64,000 bases of DNA from Sepiola atlantica (lineage: Eukaryota; Mollusca; Cephalopoda; Sepiida; Sepiolidae). Shown here piece by piece: positions 46,801 to 58,577 of this stretch. The stretch is taken from assembly GCA_963556195.1 (NCBI GenBank), contig OY744553.1, positions 11,071,596 through 11,135,595 on the forward strand, written 5' to 3'. A model generated the notes under the pieces. The model was not told where the DNA came from and made no database searches. It saw nothing but the letters and a program-made list of their open reading frames with translations. Within the stretch, counting starts at the first letter, position 1, and every line of letters starts with the position of its first letter. Both the position numbers and the translations under genes were made by a program.

Positions 46801-48368
46801 CCTAGTTTGATACTACACGAGTCAATATCGTACAATATATATCATCCTAGTTTGATACTACACGAGTCAATATCGTACAATATATATCATCCTAGTTTGA
46901 TACTACACGAGTCAATATCTTACAATATATATCATCCTAGTTTGATACTACACGAGTCAATATCGTACAATATATATCATCCTAGTTTGATACTACACGA
47001 GTCAATATCCTACAATATATATCATCCTAGTTTGATACTACACGAGTCAATATCGTACAATATATATAATCCTAGTTTGATGCTACACGAGTCAATATCG
47101 TACAATATATATCATCCTAGTTTGATACTACACGAGTCAATATCCTACAATATATATCATCCTAGTTTGATACTACACGAGTCAATATCCTACAATATAT
47201 ATCATCCTAGTTTGATACTACACGAGTCAATATCCTACGATATATATCATCCTAGTTTGATGCTACACGAGTCAATATCCAACGATATATATCATCCTAG
47301 TTTGATGCTACACGAGTCAATATCGTACAATATATATCATCCTAGTTTGATACTACACGAGTCAATATCATACAATATATATCATCCTAGTTTTTGATAC
47401 TACACAAGTCAATATCACACAATATATATCATCCTAGTTTGATACTACACGAGTCAATATCCTACAATATATATCATCCTAGTTTGATACTACACGAGTC
47501 AATATCCTACAATATATATCATCCTAGTTTGATACTACACGAATCAATATCCTACGATATATATCATCCTAGTTTGATGCTACACGAGTCAATATCCAAC
47601 GATATATATCATCCTAGTTTGATGCTACACGAGTCAATATCGTACAATATATATCATCCTAGTTTGATACTACACGAGTCAATATCATACAATATATATC
47701 ATCCTAGTTTTTGATACTACACAAGTCAATATCACACAATATATATCATCCTAGTTTGATACTACACGAGTCAATATCATACAATATATATCATCCTAGT
47801 TTTTGATACTACACGAGTCAATATCGTACAATATATATCATCCTAGTTTGATACTACACGAGTCAATATCCTACAATATATATCATCCTAGTTTGATACT
47901 ACACGAGTCAATATCATACAATATATATCATCCTAGTTTGATACTAGACGAGTCAATATCCTACAATATATATCATCCTAGTTTGATACTACACGAGTCA
48001 ATATCCTATAATATATATCATCCTAGTTTGATACTACACGAATCAATATCTTACAATATATATGATCCTTGTTTGATACTACACGAGTCAATATCCTACA
48101 ATATATATCATCCTAGTTTGATACTACACGAGTCAATATCGTACAATATATATCATCCTAGTTTGATACTACACAAGTCAATATCCTTCAATATATATCA
48201 TCCTAGTTTGATACTACACGAGTCAATATCCTACAATATATATCATCCTAGTTTGATACTACACAAGTCAATATCCTTCAATATATATCATCCTAGTTTG
48301 ATACTACACGAGTCAATATCCTACAATATATATGGGCCTAGTTTGACACTAGTAAGGTCAATATCTTA
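43807..48368. repeat. 45-bp satellite, about 100 units, frame-preserving
   Basis: Unit TACTACACGAGTCAATATCC plus TACAATATATATCATCCTAG plus TTTGA. As 45 is divisible by 3 the plus frame stays open from 43804 to 47397 (1197 codons, SISYNIYHPSLILHE repeated) and again after 2-nt shifts. Higher order: 135-bp triplets at 43880-44510, an 18-unit (810-bp) duplication marked by CAGCCTAGTTCAACACTAGA at 44949 and 45759, and a 317-bp duplication near 47390-47710. I take it as satellite, not a gene: no flanking exon, promoter or domain is seen. Confidence 0.95.
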
Positions 48369-50184
48369 CAAAACTAATGTATCACTTTTGATTGGGCGGT
48401 ATGTCTCACTTTTGTACACAATGTGTTATTTTTTCCTCGATTGTAATCCTGCGAATAGATATCGTCCGCACCCTAACGTTTATACGAAAAAAGCAGACAA
48501 AGTGTGTTACTTAATGGTTATAAGACTATTACAGGCACTTGAAGTTAAGTCATGTAATTAGCGTAATGCAACCACAATGATTGTCCGCTCTCTAAAGAGG
48601 GTGATCATCATACGTAATTGGTTATGGTCAAATGCAGTTTGCACAGCAGTAGACATTATACAACCTTTAACTCTCAAATTAAAATAAATTAATTAGAAGT
48701 TAAAACAATTGACGATGTCTATTTGTCTGTTTTAAGGCCTCACGTTTCGCTCTGTTTAAATCATTTGTTGTAATAAAAAGACAAGAAATCTTTTTAAAAG
48801 AAAATATTTTTATGGGCGTTCCGCCGTATGCTAAGCATACGGAGAAAGAAAGGACAGTTCTTTGCAGTTGTGGTAGGAAGACGTTTCATGCTGTGAACGT
48901 CTTACGAGGAAGAACCAGTGGAGAACATTGCATGCAAATGACGATAGAGTAGAGAAAGACTAACAACGTCTCTTCTGTGAGAAAGAACGGAGGAGCGCAT
49001 CCCCACTAGATTGCAAAGCGGATCTTACACTCTGTCAAGACAAGAAAGAGTGCTCCGAGCGGCACCTCCCCACATGGGGCAGCAGTTCTCCATCTTAGAA
49101 CGTATCTAACTTCTATATAGGGTAGAGGACTTGCCTCCCCACGAGAATAAAGTAAGACACAAGGTCGTTTTTTTATGTAGAGGAGCCCTGGATGAGAAAA
49201 ATAAAAATGGCATCAGTCAAGAAAAATTTATCTTACCCTAAGCAAAAACAGAACAGATACTACACTTTGAATTATTATGTAAAATTTTTTTTTTTTAACG
49301 TAGTTCACCCCAAACAATTTTTGTAAAAGAAATTATTAAAAATAAAAAACATTTTATAATATTTTCTTTTATTATTTAGAAAGCCATTCTTAACGTGAGA
49401 GAGGGGGTCTTGGTTAACTATTCTGTACTTTCACCTAATAATTAATTTATTTATTAATAAATAAAAATTAGTACAAAACTTGGCCAACCAGAAGAGTAAG
49501 TGACCGAAAACAGGAAGTATTTAATATCAGGAACTAAATCTGACAGAACACCGTTTGCTGCTGACTTGAAGTCGCTTACTATTCTGGTTTGTCAGTTTTT
49601 CTTTTATTAATTAAATAGATAGGTTTATTTTTAAAACTAAATTTGTTGTTTATGATGATGATGATGACAACCATTACATTTGCCATGAAAAAGAAAACAT
49701 CATTGTAAATTACAAAAAAAAAAAAATTCATATTTTTTAAAAACTTTTAAGGTGTTAATTTTATATTTCTGTCTTTAATAATAAAGGTCAAAAACACAAA
49801 GTAACTATTTTAAATTACTCAAGAATATATAATTGTTTTATTTGACCAACATTCCGCTTATTCGTTCATTTGCTTCATTATATGGTCAGTTTTTAATGGG
49901 GAATTCATTTTTATGCTTATACATAATCAAATCCCTGGACTTTGAATATGGAAAAGACTATATAAAATAACCTTTTTTGTTGTTTTTTCCTAATTAATAA
50001 AATCGGACTATGTTCATACACAGTAAATATTCCCAACATTTGAATATATCAAATAACACAATAACACTCATCTTTTTGTTCCTTTTTATCCTACATGAAA
50101 ATTGTTTCTTTGTTTATCTGTAAAGAAGGCTACAGCTAGATTAATTGCTTCCCGGAGGGTGGGTAACTTTCTGCTAGTGTATAT
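48369..50184. other. gene-free DNA
   Basis: Contains the palindrome CCGTATGCTAAGCATACGG at 48823, a U2-SINE scrap GAACAGATACTACACTTTGA at 49251-49270, a LINE 3' end scrap at 49281-49315 (minus), and 49330-49445 related to the MITE at 62584-62774. The 48570-49140 stretch is GC-richer but no domain is seen. Confidence 0.45.
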
Positions 50185-50232
50185 ATATATATATATATAT
50201 GGGAAGAGAAGGATGAAGGTAATCCGACGTGA

Positions 50233-51358
50233 TGGTAAAATGAAAAAGGAAAACCAAAAACTGGATGTTTTTATGTGTACATCAACGTTTCGTCTTTATT
50301 TATAAGACTTCATCAGGATGATGATATAGGGAAAAGATATCATGCAAGCACAGATACATGTAGGGTAGACATGTTGGGAAGAAAAATAAAATAAAATGAA
50401 AAATAATGGCAGCGTCTTGCTGGACGTCCGTACTTGTTAGAGAATGAAAATGAGTGGGAGAAAAAAGGGGAAGGGTGGAGGGAGCAAGGACTACTGTGGC
50501 TGGCGATGAGAGAAAGAGGTGGGGGATGAGCAGGGGTAAAATGGATGGCAGAGAGAGATTGGAGGAAGAGGGGGAGGGGGTGTTTGACCAGATGGCTGTG
50601 GTCGAGATTGAAGGGGAAGAGTGAGTTGGAATGTTTGTGTGTGGGGGGGGGGGTGTATGCAGGGAAAATGGGGATGGGTGGAGAGGGAGGGGGGGGCTGT
50701 GATTTTGGTGGATGGGCGAAAGTTATGGTCTTAGAGAGCGTTTGGAGAAAATGAGGGAATTTAAGAAGAGGTATGGGAGACAAATCCTCCCTCTTCCCCC
50801 TCTCATCTATTTTCTCCCATACCTCTTCTTAAATTCCCTCATTTTCTCCAAACGCTCTCTAAGACCATAACTTTCGCCCATCCACCAAAATTACAGCCCC
50901 CCCCCCTCCCTCTCCACCCATCCCCATTTTCCCTGCATACACCCCCCACACACAAACATTCCAACTCACTCTTCCCCTTCAATCTCGACCACAGCCATCT
51001 GGTCAAACACCCCCTCCCCCTCTTCCTCCAATCTCTCTCTGCCATCCATTTTACCCCTGCTCATCCCCCACCTCTTTCTCTCATCGCCAGCCACAGTAGT
51101 CCTTGCTCCCTCCACCCTTCCCCTTTTTTCTCCCACTCATTTTCATTCTCTAACAAGTACGGACGTCCAGCAAGACGCTGCCATTATTTTTCATTTTATT
51201 TTATTTTTCTTCCCAACATGTCTACCCTACATGTATCTGTGCTTGCATGATATCTTTTCCCTATATCATCATCCTGATGAAGTCTTATAAATAAAGACGA
51301 AACGTTGATGTACACATAAAAAACATCCAGTTTTTGGTTTTCCTTTTTCATTTTACCA
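50233..51358. mobile_element. family A fold-back: 1.1-kb near-perfect palindrome
   Basis: Left arm 50233-50780 and right arm 50813-51358 are reverse complements with only a few differences (one substitution near 50703, run-length changes in G and T tracts); the loop is 32 nt. (TA)n lies at both outer ends (50178-50199, 51357-51383). Each arm carries a hammerhead pointing outward (minus 50287-50316, plus 51270-51310). Truncated relatives: 2095-2257 and 52981-53490. No coding domain; frames are purine/pyrimidine-rich. Confidence 0.93.
51270..51310 (+). ncRNA. type I hammerhead-like motif, family A
   Basis: Stem I CATC, CTGATGA, extra A, stem II GTCTT/AAGAC, GAA, palindromic stem III ACGT, U at the cleavage position, stem I return GATG. 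The same sequence is in the left arm (minus) and at 2144-2184 and about 53412-53452. Stem III of 4 nt suggests a dimeric form. Confidence 0.55.
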
Positions 51359-51792
51359 TATATATATATATATATATATATATGTGTCAGGTTGTATATG
51401 AAAAGAAATCAAATAAAGTGCTCGATCATATAAAAGAGCTATTATAATTTATTTAGATACTGTATATTACATGATTCAGCAATGCATACTGATTTTTGAC
51501 ACGTCCCATCGCATATGTCTTCTTTCCCCAACTCAATCGTAAACGACCTCATTTTATCTCTATCGATCTAGCTATCTATCTATCTTTATATTCTACCCTT
51601 TTGTTATATCTCTCTCTTTTCACTTTATTTTACTTTATTTTATTTTATATTTTATAATTTATAATTTGTATATTATCTTTTATATTTTATATTAATATTT
51701 TTATTTTTATTGATTTTGATTTTGACAATTTGATTCTTAACATCGACATGCCAGTGTCGCAGATTTTGTACATGTCTGTGTAAATACAAATA

Positions 51793-51834
<42 letters not shown>

Positions 51835-52314
51835 AAAGAAGCTTTGAGTTATTTTAAACAAAAAGACAAAAAAAAGGAAAATGCAGTTTAAATTTCCACA
51901 GAAACTAACTAAATCCAAAATAGTGCAGACTTAACATTCGTTGGAAAATTCATAAATAAATAATATATAATAGCAAGTAAATAAAATAAAAAGAGGGATT
52001 AAGTATCTAACAGTGAAACAAAAACAGGAGACCTTAACGTAAGCATCTAATATTAACACGGGGATCATCAGCTGTTTACCATGTAACTGTTTCGGAGATT
52101 TAAAAACAGGACAGTTATATGCATGGCTCTCCAATGGTACAGATCAAACTACCATTTCCCCAATCAAGTGTCGAAATAATTCAGCTTAAAATGTTACTTA
52201 TATATAAATAAATAATAATAATAATAATCAAAATAATAATAATATACTACCCTTAAGACTACCGTGCGATATGGTAATTTACATATCAAATAAAATTCTT
52301 TATAACAATAGTAA

Positions 52315-52346
<32 letters not shown>

Positions 52347-52599
52347 ATAATAATAATAATAAAATGCTATCTAAACACTACACGCAAGAACCATTCTGCG
52401 ATATGGTAGCTAGAAATAAAATTATATAGGAATTAAAGTTGCATTAAAAAAAAAAGCTTTAGTACCTTAGGTACCAGAAAGGCTAATAGATAAGAGGAAG
52501 GAAACCTAGCCATACAGATCTAAATACCCAATATATAGTCTAAAGAAGCTTTGAGTCATTTTAAACAAAAAGACAAAAAAAAGGAAAATGCAGTTTAAT
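51359..52599. other. gene-free AT-rich DNA
   Basis: 51728-51800 is a family E end; (TA)n 51796-51830. 51833-51893 and 52540-52600 are 60-bp direct repeats (TCTAAAGAAGCTTTGAGT) about 700 bp apart. (AAT)n and (ACT)n at 52215-52362. 52050-52140 is family D. Confidence 0.5.
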
Positions 52600-52978
52600 T
52601 AGACAGCAAGTCGTTATTTAAGCAAGCGTGGTTGAATAACACATTATTTTCACGTTGATTTTTTAGTTATATTCTCGATACATCAAGCAAGCTTTACTGG
52701 TCTCCAGTCTCCGGTATCATGGCTCTGAGTGTTCTTAATTTAGCCATCACTTGAGCGCTTTCGACCTTCGTAGTCGTCATCAGGAGTAGTTTTTTTTCAA
52801 TATTTAAGGAGACTTGTTGTAATTTTTATAATTTTCTTGAAGGTTTTTGACAGGAAGAGAGGGAAAGTAAATGAAAGGGGTGTGGTTGTTTATTTTTGTA
52901 TTTGTTTACGCATCGAGGATATCACTAAAAAAATCAACACACGTAAACATTCTGTGTTATTAACCCACACTTGATTAT
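52600..52978. mobile_element. fold-back element with hammerhead-like core
   Basis: Ends are inverse (CACATTATTTTCACGTTGAT...TCTCGAT left; ATCGAGGATATCACTAAAAA right). A minus-strand core at 52759-52783 reads CTGATGA, extra C, stem GAC-TACGAAG-GTC, GAAA, then palindromic stem III AGCGCT and C at the cleavage position; stem I pairs only partly. Confidence 0.7.
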
Positions 52979-52980
52979 AT

Positions 52981-53490
52981 ATGGATGGGCGAAAGTTATG
53001 GTCTTAGAGAGCCATCCACCAAAATCACAGCCCCCCCCTCCCTCTCTACCCATCCTCCTTCCCCTGCATACACCCCCTCATACACAAACATTCCAACTTA
53101 CTTTTCCCCTTCAATCTTGACCGCTGCCATCTGGTCAAACACCTCCCTCCCCCCTCTTCCTCCACTCCCTCTCTGCCATCCACTTTACCCCTGCTCATCC
53201 CCCACCTCTTTCTCTTACCACCAGCCACAGTAGTCCTTGCTCACCCCATCCTTTCATTTTTTCCCCACTCATTTTCTTCAACATTCATTTTTATTTCTCC
53301 AACAAGTACGCACGTCCACCCAGTAGTGGCCATTATTTCATTTTATTTTTCCTTCCAATATGTCTACCCTACATGTATCTGTACTTGCATGACATTTTTT
53401 CTCTATATTATCATTCTGATGAAGTCTTATAAATAAAGACGAAACGTTGATGTACACATCCATTTTTTGGTTTTCCTTTTACATTTTCCC
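52981..53490 (+). mobile_element. family A fold-back, truncated copy
   Basis: Matches the right arm of the 1.1-kb palindrome; only about 30 bp of the left arm (GGGCGAAAGTTATGGTCTTA) remain at its start. Hammerhead-like core at 53416-53445. Followed by (TA)n to 53517. Confidence 0.85.
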
Positions 53491-53517
53491 ATATATATAT
53501 ATATATATATATATATA

Positions 53518-54040
53518 AGGAATGAGGTAAAATAATATACCTTCAAAGCATGTTAATTTGAAAAAAAAAGAAAAATCGAAACTGATTTTTCTTTTTTTTT
53601 TATAAACTTTCATTCATTCATTCATTTTTATTACTATAAAAGTAATACAAATATTTCGCCAAATAGAATTGGCTTTTTCAATGTTTCTGTAAATCCTAAG
53701 CTTATCGGATTGTCCCGCTTCTGCTGGTGCAAACCGGGTGTATGAGATGTTGTTTTTTTTTCACTTTCAAATATGAAATCGCGCATGCACACGAGTTAGG
53801 TATAAATTTAAAGTTCATATTTTCTTTTTGAAGCATCTACAAAAAAGCCAATTCTATTTGGCGAAATATTTGTATTACTATAAACTAAAAATGAAATTTT
53901 ATAAAAAAAAATCGGTTTCGATTTCTCTTTTTCTTTTAAAATGAATATCGCATCTTTAACATGCTTTGAAGGTATTTTATTTTACCTCATTCCTTATTTT
54001 AAGTTTCATTTAGATGCTTCAAAAAAATATGAACTTTAAA

Positions 54041-54046
<6 letters not shown>
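53518..54046. mobile_element. fold-back element
   Basis: AGGAATGAGGTAAAATAATA at the left is inverted at about 53975-53994; arms include AAATCGAAAC and TTTGGCGAAATATTTGTATT (53860), also inverted at about 53648. TA tract on both outer sides. Confidence 0.8.
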
Positions 54047-54082
<36 letters not shown>

Positions 54083-54586
54083 GTGTGTGAAAAAGGAAAA
54101 TAAAGATATAAATATCTTTGATATATATATATATATTTTTTTTAATGTCTTTTAATATATTTTTTATATATATATAAAGAAAAAAAATTTTATATTTAAA
54201 AATTTTTTATAAATATTTTTACAAATATTTTTTAGTTTTTAGTTTTATATTCTTCTTCTTCTTGGTTCATTCTTTTTAAATATTTAATTTCCTGTTTCTA
54301 ATGTATTTCCATTGCTATTATCATTTTTGATGAAGTAATATATTGTTGCCTAATGTCTTCAATATTGTCTGTATTTTGAAATAATACTGAAATCTGATGG
54401 TTTTTTTTAAAAATGACTTATGTGATGTTGTAAAGGGCGCTGATGAAGAACCTGTTTTGAGTCATTTAAAGTATAATTCAAAATAAAATTTTTCCAAATT
54501 GTCTTGGAAACGATCGTATGCCAAATAATCATTGTTTGAATTCTTGGAACTGATCTAGATAAGGTTCTACTTTTGTTGATCTCAAC

Positions 54587-54643
<57 letters not shown>

Positions 54644-55104
54644 ATCACTCTACAGTGGGTAGTTTTTTGCTAATATTAAATAAAACATTTAATTTTATTT
54701 TCAATCTCGTTTGTTTTTCAGCTGCGGCGAGTCAGTCGAATGAAAGAAAAACACAACGTGAGACTCGATTTAGCCTTTTTTTTTTGGCTTCGTCATTGTC
54801 ATTACATTTCTCTATCATGTGCACCATTAACTTCACCGTCACCAAAACAATAATCTTACACACGTGTTCCACATCACTTGTTGTGATCTTTATTCTTTCT
54901 AGCTTTTCGCTTTAATAAAGGTTTCTATCTAATCCCCCCCCCCCCCAACGACGCTGTAGAAATCAGCAGAATTTGATGCCGTAGAGTCAGAATCAGTTGA
55001 AGAATCAATTAAAGAATCAGTTAAAAAGAGTTAGAAGAAATGGTCGGATTTCTGGATTTGCTGTTGGAGTATGTTCCGATGGATACTGTACCCCACTTTT
55101 TTTC
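54047..55104. other. gene-free AT-rich DNA with microsatellites
   Basis: (TA)n 54046-54080, (TATC)n 54587-54642, C10 near 54935. At 55073-55098 a scrap of the U2 SINE (GTTCCGATGGATACTG) precedes the fuller copy C. An 86-codon frame at 54655-54915 has no recognisable domain. Confidence 0.45.
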
Positions 55105-55460
55105 CTACTCTATCTTGGCCTTTTGGCTAAGATCAAAGTGTAATATCTGTTCCGATGGATACTGCACCCCATACTGGTGTTGTCCTGGCCTTCAGGTTTA
55201 TTTACGCCGGTCAATGGGTCTGTCCTGTGCAGTTCTGGGAGGTCCACCTTTCCAGGTTTTGCCTTCCCTCTTTGGGGAGGAGTAAGTTTATTGCTTACTG
55301 CCTGAGGCGCCCCTACCGGGGAATGCCGATGGGGCTGCCCAGGCAATTTTTAAACCCCACTTTCCCGACCTGGCCTTGGGTCACCTCTTACTTGTGGGAG
55401 TAAGATAAAAACTGGCCTTGTGCCTAACTCCTGGAGAGGAGTAAATCAATACCCGGTGTT
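55105..55460 (+). mobile_element. U2-snRNA-derived SINE (copy C)
   Basis: Starts with GGCCTTTTGGCTAAGATCAA and GTGTAATATCTGTTC (5' U2 snRNA), then the body with GGTCTGTCCTGTGCAGTTCT, GGGGAGGAGTAAGTTTATTG, GGCGCCCCTACCGGGGAATG and GCTGCCCAGGC, then tail TAAGATAAAAACTGGCC...AACTCCTGGAGAGGAG. The most complete of the three copies; gives plus-strand polarity. Confidence 0.9.
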
Positions 55461-55782
55461 GCCCGGGAGTCTTTGCTTTGTGTTGTGAAGTTGTAAAGTT
55501 ACCTAGTCAGTTGCTAGTGTACTTTCACTGCTAGCTATACTTAAGGAATGACTTATGTAGAAATCTATTTCTACTTATGCTAATTATGCGTATCAATTAG
55601 CCAGTATCAGTCTGATGATTTTGTAATGTTGCAGAGACGATATTGACATAACAATGTTGTTTGGCACAAGACAAATGAAACGGGCCGTAAAAAAATATAT
55701 CTCACAGAAATGTTCTGTTTTTTGGAAATGTGAAAAAATTCAAGTAAAAATAAAAAAATAAAGACGTGTATATATATGTATA
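55461..55782. other. gene-free DNA
   Basis: Nothing recognised. Confidence 0.35.
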
Positions 55783-56298
55783 TAGAGAAGTATTAGAAAG
55801 CTATCACAATGCAAGAAATGGAAATATGTCGGCGTTGAGAAGTAAGACAAAAACAAGTGATTTTAGTTTATATATTTAAAAAAAAATTTTTTTTCATTAG
55901 ACAGGACTTCAACGATTTTTTAGTTATAGTTTTATTCTGTGGATATTTATATTTAGTGCGTTATAAGCAGATTACAATATTAACATTCCGCATGTGTTTT
56001 AGAAATTTGAAACACCTACTATTTGATAAAGAGGTCTTCCTCGAAATATATTATAGAACACGGTCACACACATTACATGAGTGTTGAAGTCTTACCTAAT
56101 CAAGTAAGATTTGCTATAAAAAATAAAAAAAAAAATATATATAAAAATAAAAAATAAAAAAAAAATATATAAAATAAAAAAAATAAAAAATATATATATA
56201 TAAAATAAAATCACTTGTTTTTGTCTTACTTCTCAATGATGACATATTTCCATTTCTTGCATTGTGATAGTCTTTTAATACTTCTCTATATACGTATT
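55783..56298. mobile_element. fold-back element
   Basis: Left AGAGAAGTATTAGAAAGCTA...AAAAACAAGTGATTTTA and right its inverse (AAAATCACTTGTTTTTGTCT...ACTTCTCT). TA-rich at both outer edges. Confidence 0.8.
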
Positions 56299-56400
56299 AC
56301 ACACAATGCTTCAAGCGAACTACCTCCCCTTATATATATATATATACATATATATATATGTATATATAATAAACTTTTTGTAAAATATGCACACATACAA

Positions 56401-56746
56401 TATCTGATTTATAAATAAAAACTACTAACAGACAGACGTCTCTCATATTATTATTATAGATCGTTGTCTAATATGAGACAATTCTTCCTTTGTGGTTTGA
56501 TCCTTCATATTAAATTTTAAAAAATCCTTAAACTCTTCAGAAATCGTTCATTGGAGAGGGTGACTGCTCACTTGCTTGTCCCCTCTCTCTCTCCCGTTAG
56601 CGACGCCACATTTTTTTTATATTGTTTTTAAATTCAATGAAAAAAAACCTCCCTCACACACACCATCGCTCAAGCAAGTTGATTTCTTCCCTGCGTCTTA
56701 TTATAAAGATAAATTTGTATAAAAATTACCATAGCAAAACCAGCTA

Positions 56747-56753
<7 letters not shown>
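56401..56753 (+). mobile_element. possible Helitron-like element
   Basis: TCTGATTTATAAATAAAA at the left and AAACCAGCTAG followed by T at the right fit Helitron termini, but no clear terminal hairpin is seen. A related left half is at 59525-59660 (ATAGATCGTTGTCTAATATG). (TA)n begins right after the end. Confidence 0.4.
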
Positions 56754-56789
<36 letters not shown>

Positions 56790-57501
56790 TCATCCTTATG
56801 GGAATCATCAGTGTAGAGAAAAATTATTCACACCGGTCGCCGGACTCGGACCCCGGAACACAAGTTATATTTCAAACTCAAATTCCAACGTCTTAGCCCT
56901 CACGGCCGTTGTCAACAACTCGGTAAATCAGCGAGCAATTAATCCCATTTAAAGGCAGCTGTCGTAAAGTGTTCGACTTTTTGAAAAGAACATTGCATTA
57001 GAACCACAATGACGGTTGTGTTAATATTACTCGCTACAGAGCCCAGCCTAATTTGGGGAAGACAAATAATTAATTATAAATATTATACGTTTGAATTATT
57101 CTCACCGGTCGCCGGACTTGAATCCCGGAACATGAGTTATAGTTTAATCTTAAATTTCAATTTCTTTGTCCACAGCCGTTGTCAACAACTCATTAAATCA
57201 GCGATAGAGAAATCCTATTTAAAAAAAATTATATATATATATATGCGATATGTAATTGAATGAGTGTTCATTTGCTCAATGGCGCTTAAGAAAAATAATA
57301 ACAAAAAAAACTTAGATTTAAGGCGCTAAAAATCACACATAAAATTTGACAGGAGCTCTGGATCAGAGATATATTGCTAGGCCACGGGCTTCGTCGTAGT
57401 GGTTTTGAGCCTCTTTCAAAGTCGAGCTGTGCTGAGGATTAGTAAAACTATGAAACGCATACACAAATTACTTTTATATGTGCAAAAATAAAATATAATA
57501 A

Positions 57502-57540
<39 letters not shown>
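56754..57540. other. gene-free DNA
   Basis: 56800-56960 and 57085-57215 are direct copies of one repeat (CACCGGTCGCCGGACT, CGTTGTCAACAACTC). Minus strand near 56785-56809 reads CTGATGA...GAAAC with a short TCC/GGA stem, a decayed hammerhead-like core. (TA)n at 56750-56783 and 57506-57540. Confidence 0.5.
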
Positions 57541-57544
<4 letters not shown>

Positions 57545-57795
57545 ATGCTTTTATTCAAACATGTACAAGGTCTGCTACACAGGCATGTCGATGTTATCGA
57601 TCTACAGCTCTCAAGAGCTGAGGTCTCATCAGGCAGAGAATTTTTTATGATCCAACCTGGTCGCTGAATTCCAGGAAGAATGAAGTCAAGCATTCACAAT
57701 ACAGCTCTATATTTTTTATTGAGCACTCTTTTATAAGCCCGGTTTCATTCCCTTTGGATTTCTACCCTGTGGATTTTTACCCTACCTGGATTACT
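57541..57795 (-). mobile_element. family E dispersed element
   Basis: Inverted relative of 28613-28850; shares GGCATGTCGATGTTATCGAT and a CTCAGCTCTTGAGAGCTG-type hairpin after CTGATGAGA (minus strand). GAAA is replaced by GATA, so not called a hammerhead. (TA)n on both sides. Confidence 0.65.
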
Positions 57796-58040
57796 ATATA
57801 TATATATATATATATAGTCTCGAAAGTTTCTCAACCATTAAAACTATATAAAGAAAAAAAAAAAACAAAAAAACTTATAGTCTCAAGTCTTCCAGTGGAA
57901 AATCACTCATGTAAGTCAATTTATTTTTTACAGTTATTATATTAGTTAGTTTCTAACACTATTTTAAGGGATCATCAGTTGTTTACCATGAAAAACTGTT
58001 TCGGGAATTTAATTATATATATATATATATATAATAAATA
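57796..58040. mobile_element. family D dispersed element
   Basis: Inverse of about 4450-4705: GTTTCTCAACCATTAAAA, GGGATCATCAGTTGTTTACC, ACTGTTTCGGGA. (TA)n on both sides. Confidence 0.6.
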
Positions 58041-58059
58041 AAATATTTCCACTGTTTGA

Positions 58060-58427
58060 ATGAATTTTTAATTTGTAATTTTTAAAGCGGTAAGGAGACC
58101 AATAAATGCAGACTTTTTTTTCAAATAAAATATTTATTTAAAATTCCAATTTTCGATTCATAAAAGAATCTTCATTAGGAAGATAGAAACAATATTTTTT
58201 CTTTCTTTTTTTTTAAGCGACTTGTTGTCACTTATTCTTGAACTTCTGTTCTTATTGAAGTCTGGTGTGTAATATCCGATTAAAAGTGGTAAAAAAAAGA
58301 AAGAAAAAATATTGTCTGTATCCTCCTGATGATAATTTTTTTATGAATCGAAAATTTGAATTTTAAATAAATAATATTTTATTTAAAAAAAAAAAAGTCT
58401 GCATTTATTGCTCTCCTTACCGCTTTA

Positions 58428-58435
<8 letters not shown>
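58060..58435. mobile_element. fold-back element with hammerhead-like cores
   Basis: Left AATTTTTAAAGCGGTAAGGA...GCAGACTTTTTT is inverted at 58395-58435. Left arm (minus) reads CTAATGA, extra A, GATTC-TTTTAT-GAATC, GAAA, stem III AATT, with partial stem I; right arm (plus, about 58326) has CTGATGA with a damaged stem II. Confidence 0.75.

Positions 58436-58473
<38 letters not shown>
58434..58473. repeat. (TA)n microsatellite
   Basis: About 20 TA units. Confidence 0.95.
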
Positions 58474-58478
<5 letters not shown>

Positions 58479-58577
58479 TACTTCATCTATCCACATAAAA
58501 TATTATAAGGAGATATAATTTTTTATGTATCAGTTTTCAGTATTTACTTCAACAGTGCACGATACGTAAGTAGAGCT

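Noticed and set aside
54655..54915. Possible exon after a TTGTTTTTCAG acceptor-like site
   Set aside because: No domain, no codon bias, no partner exon; one acceptor-like string in AT-rich DNA is expected by chance.
57541..57795. Hammerhead in family E (CTGATGAGA followed by a strong hairpin)
   Set aside because: GAAA is missing (GATA instead), and no stem I complement is found in either copy.
57940..58010. Circularly permuted hammerhead in family D (GAAAC before CTGATGA)
   Set aside because: The required stem II strands are both C-rich and cannot pair.
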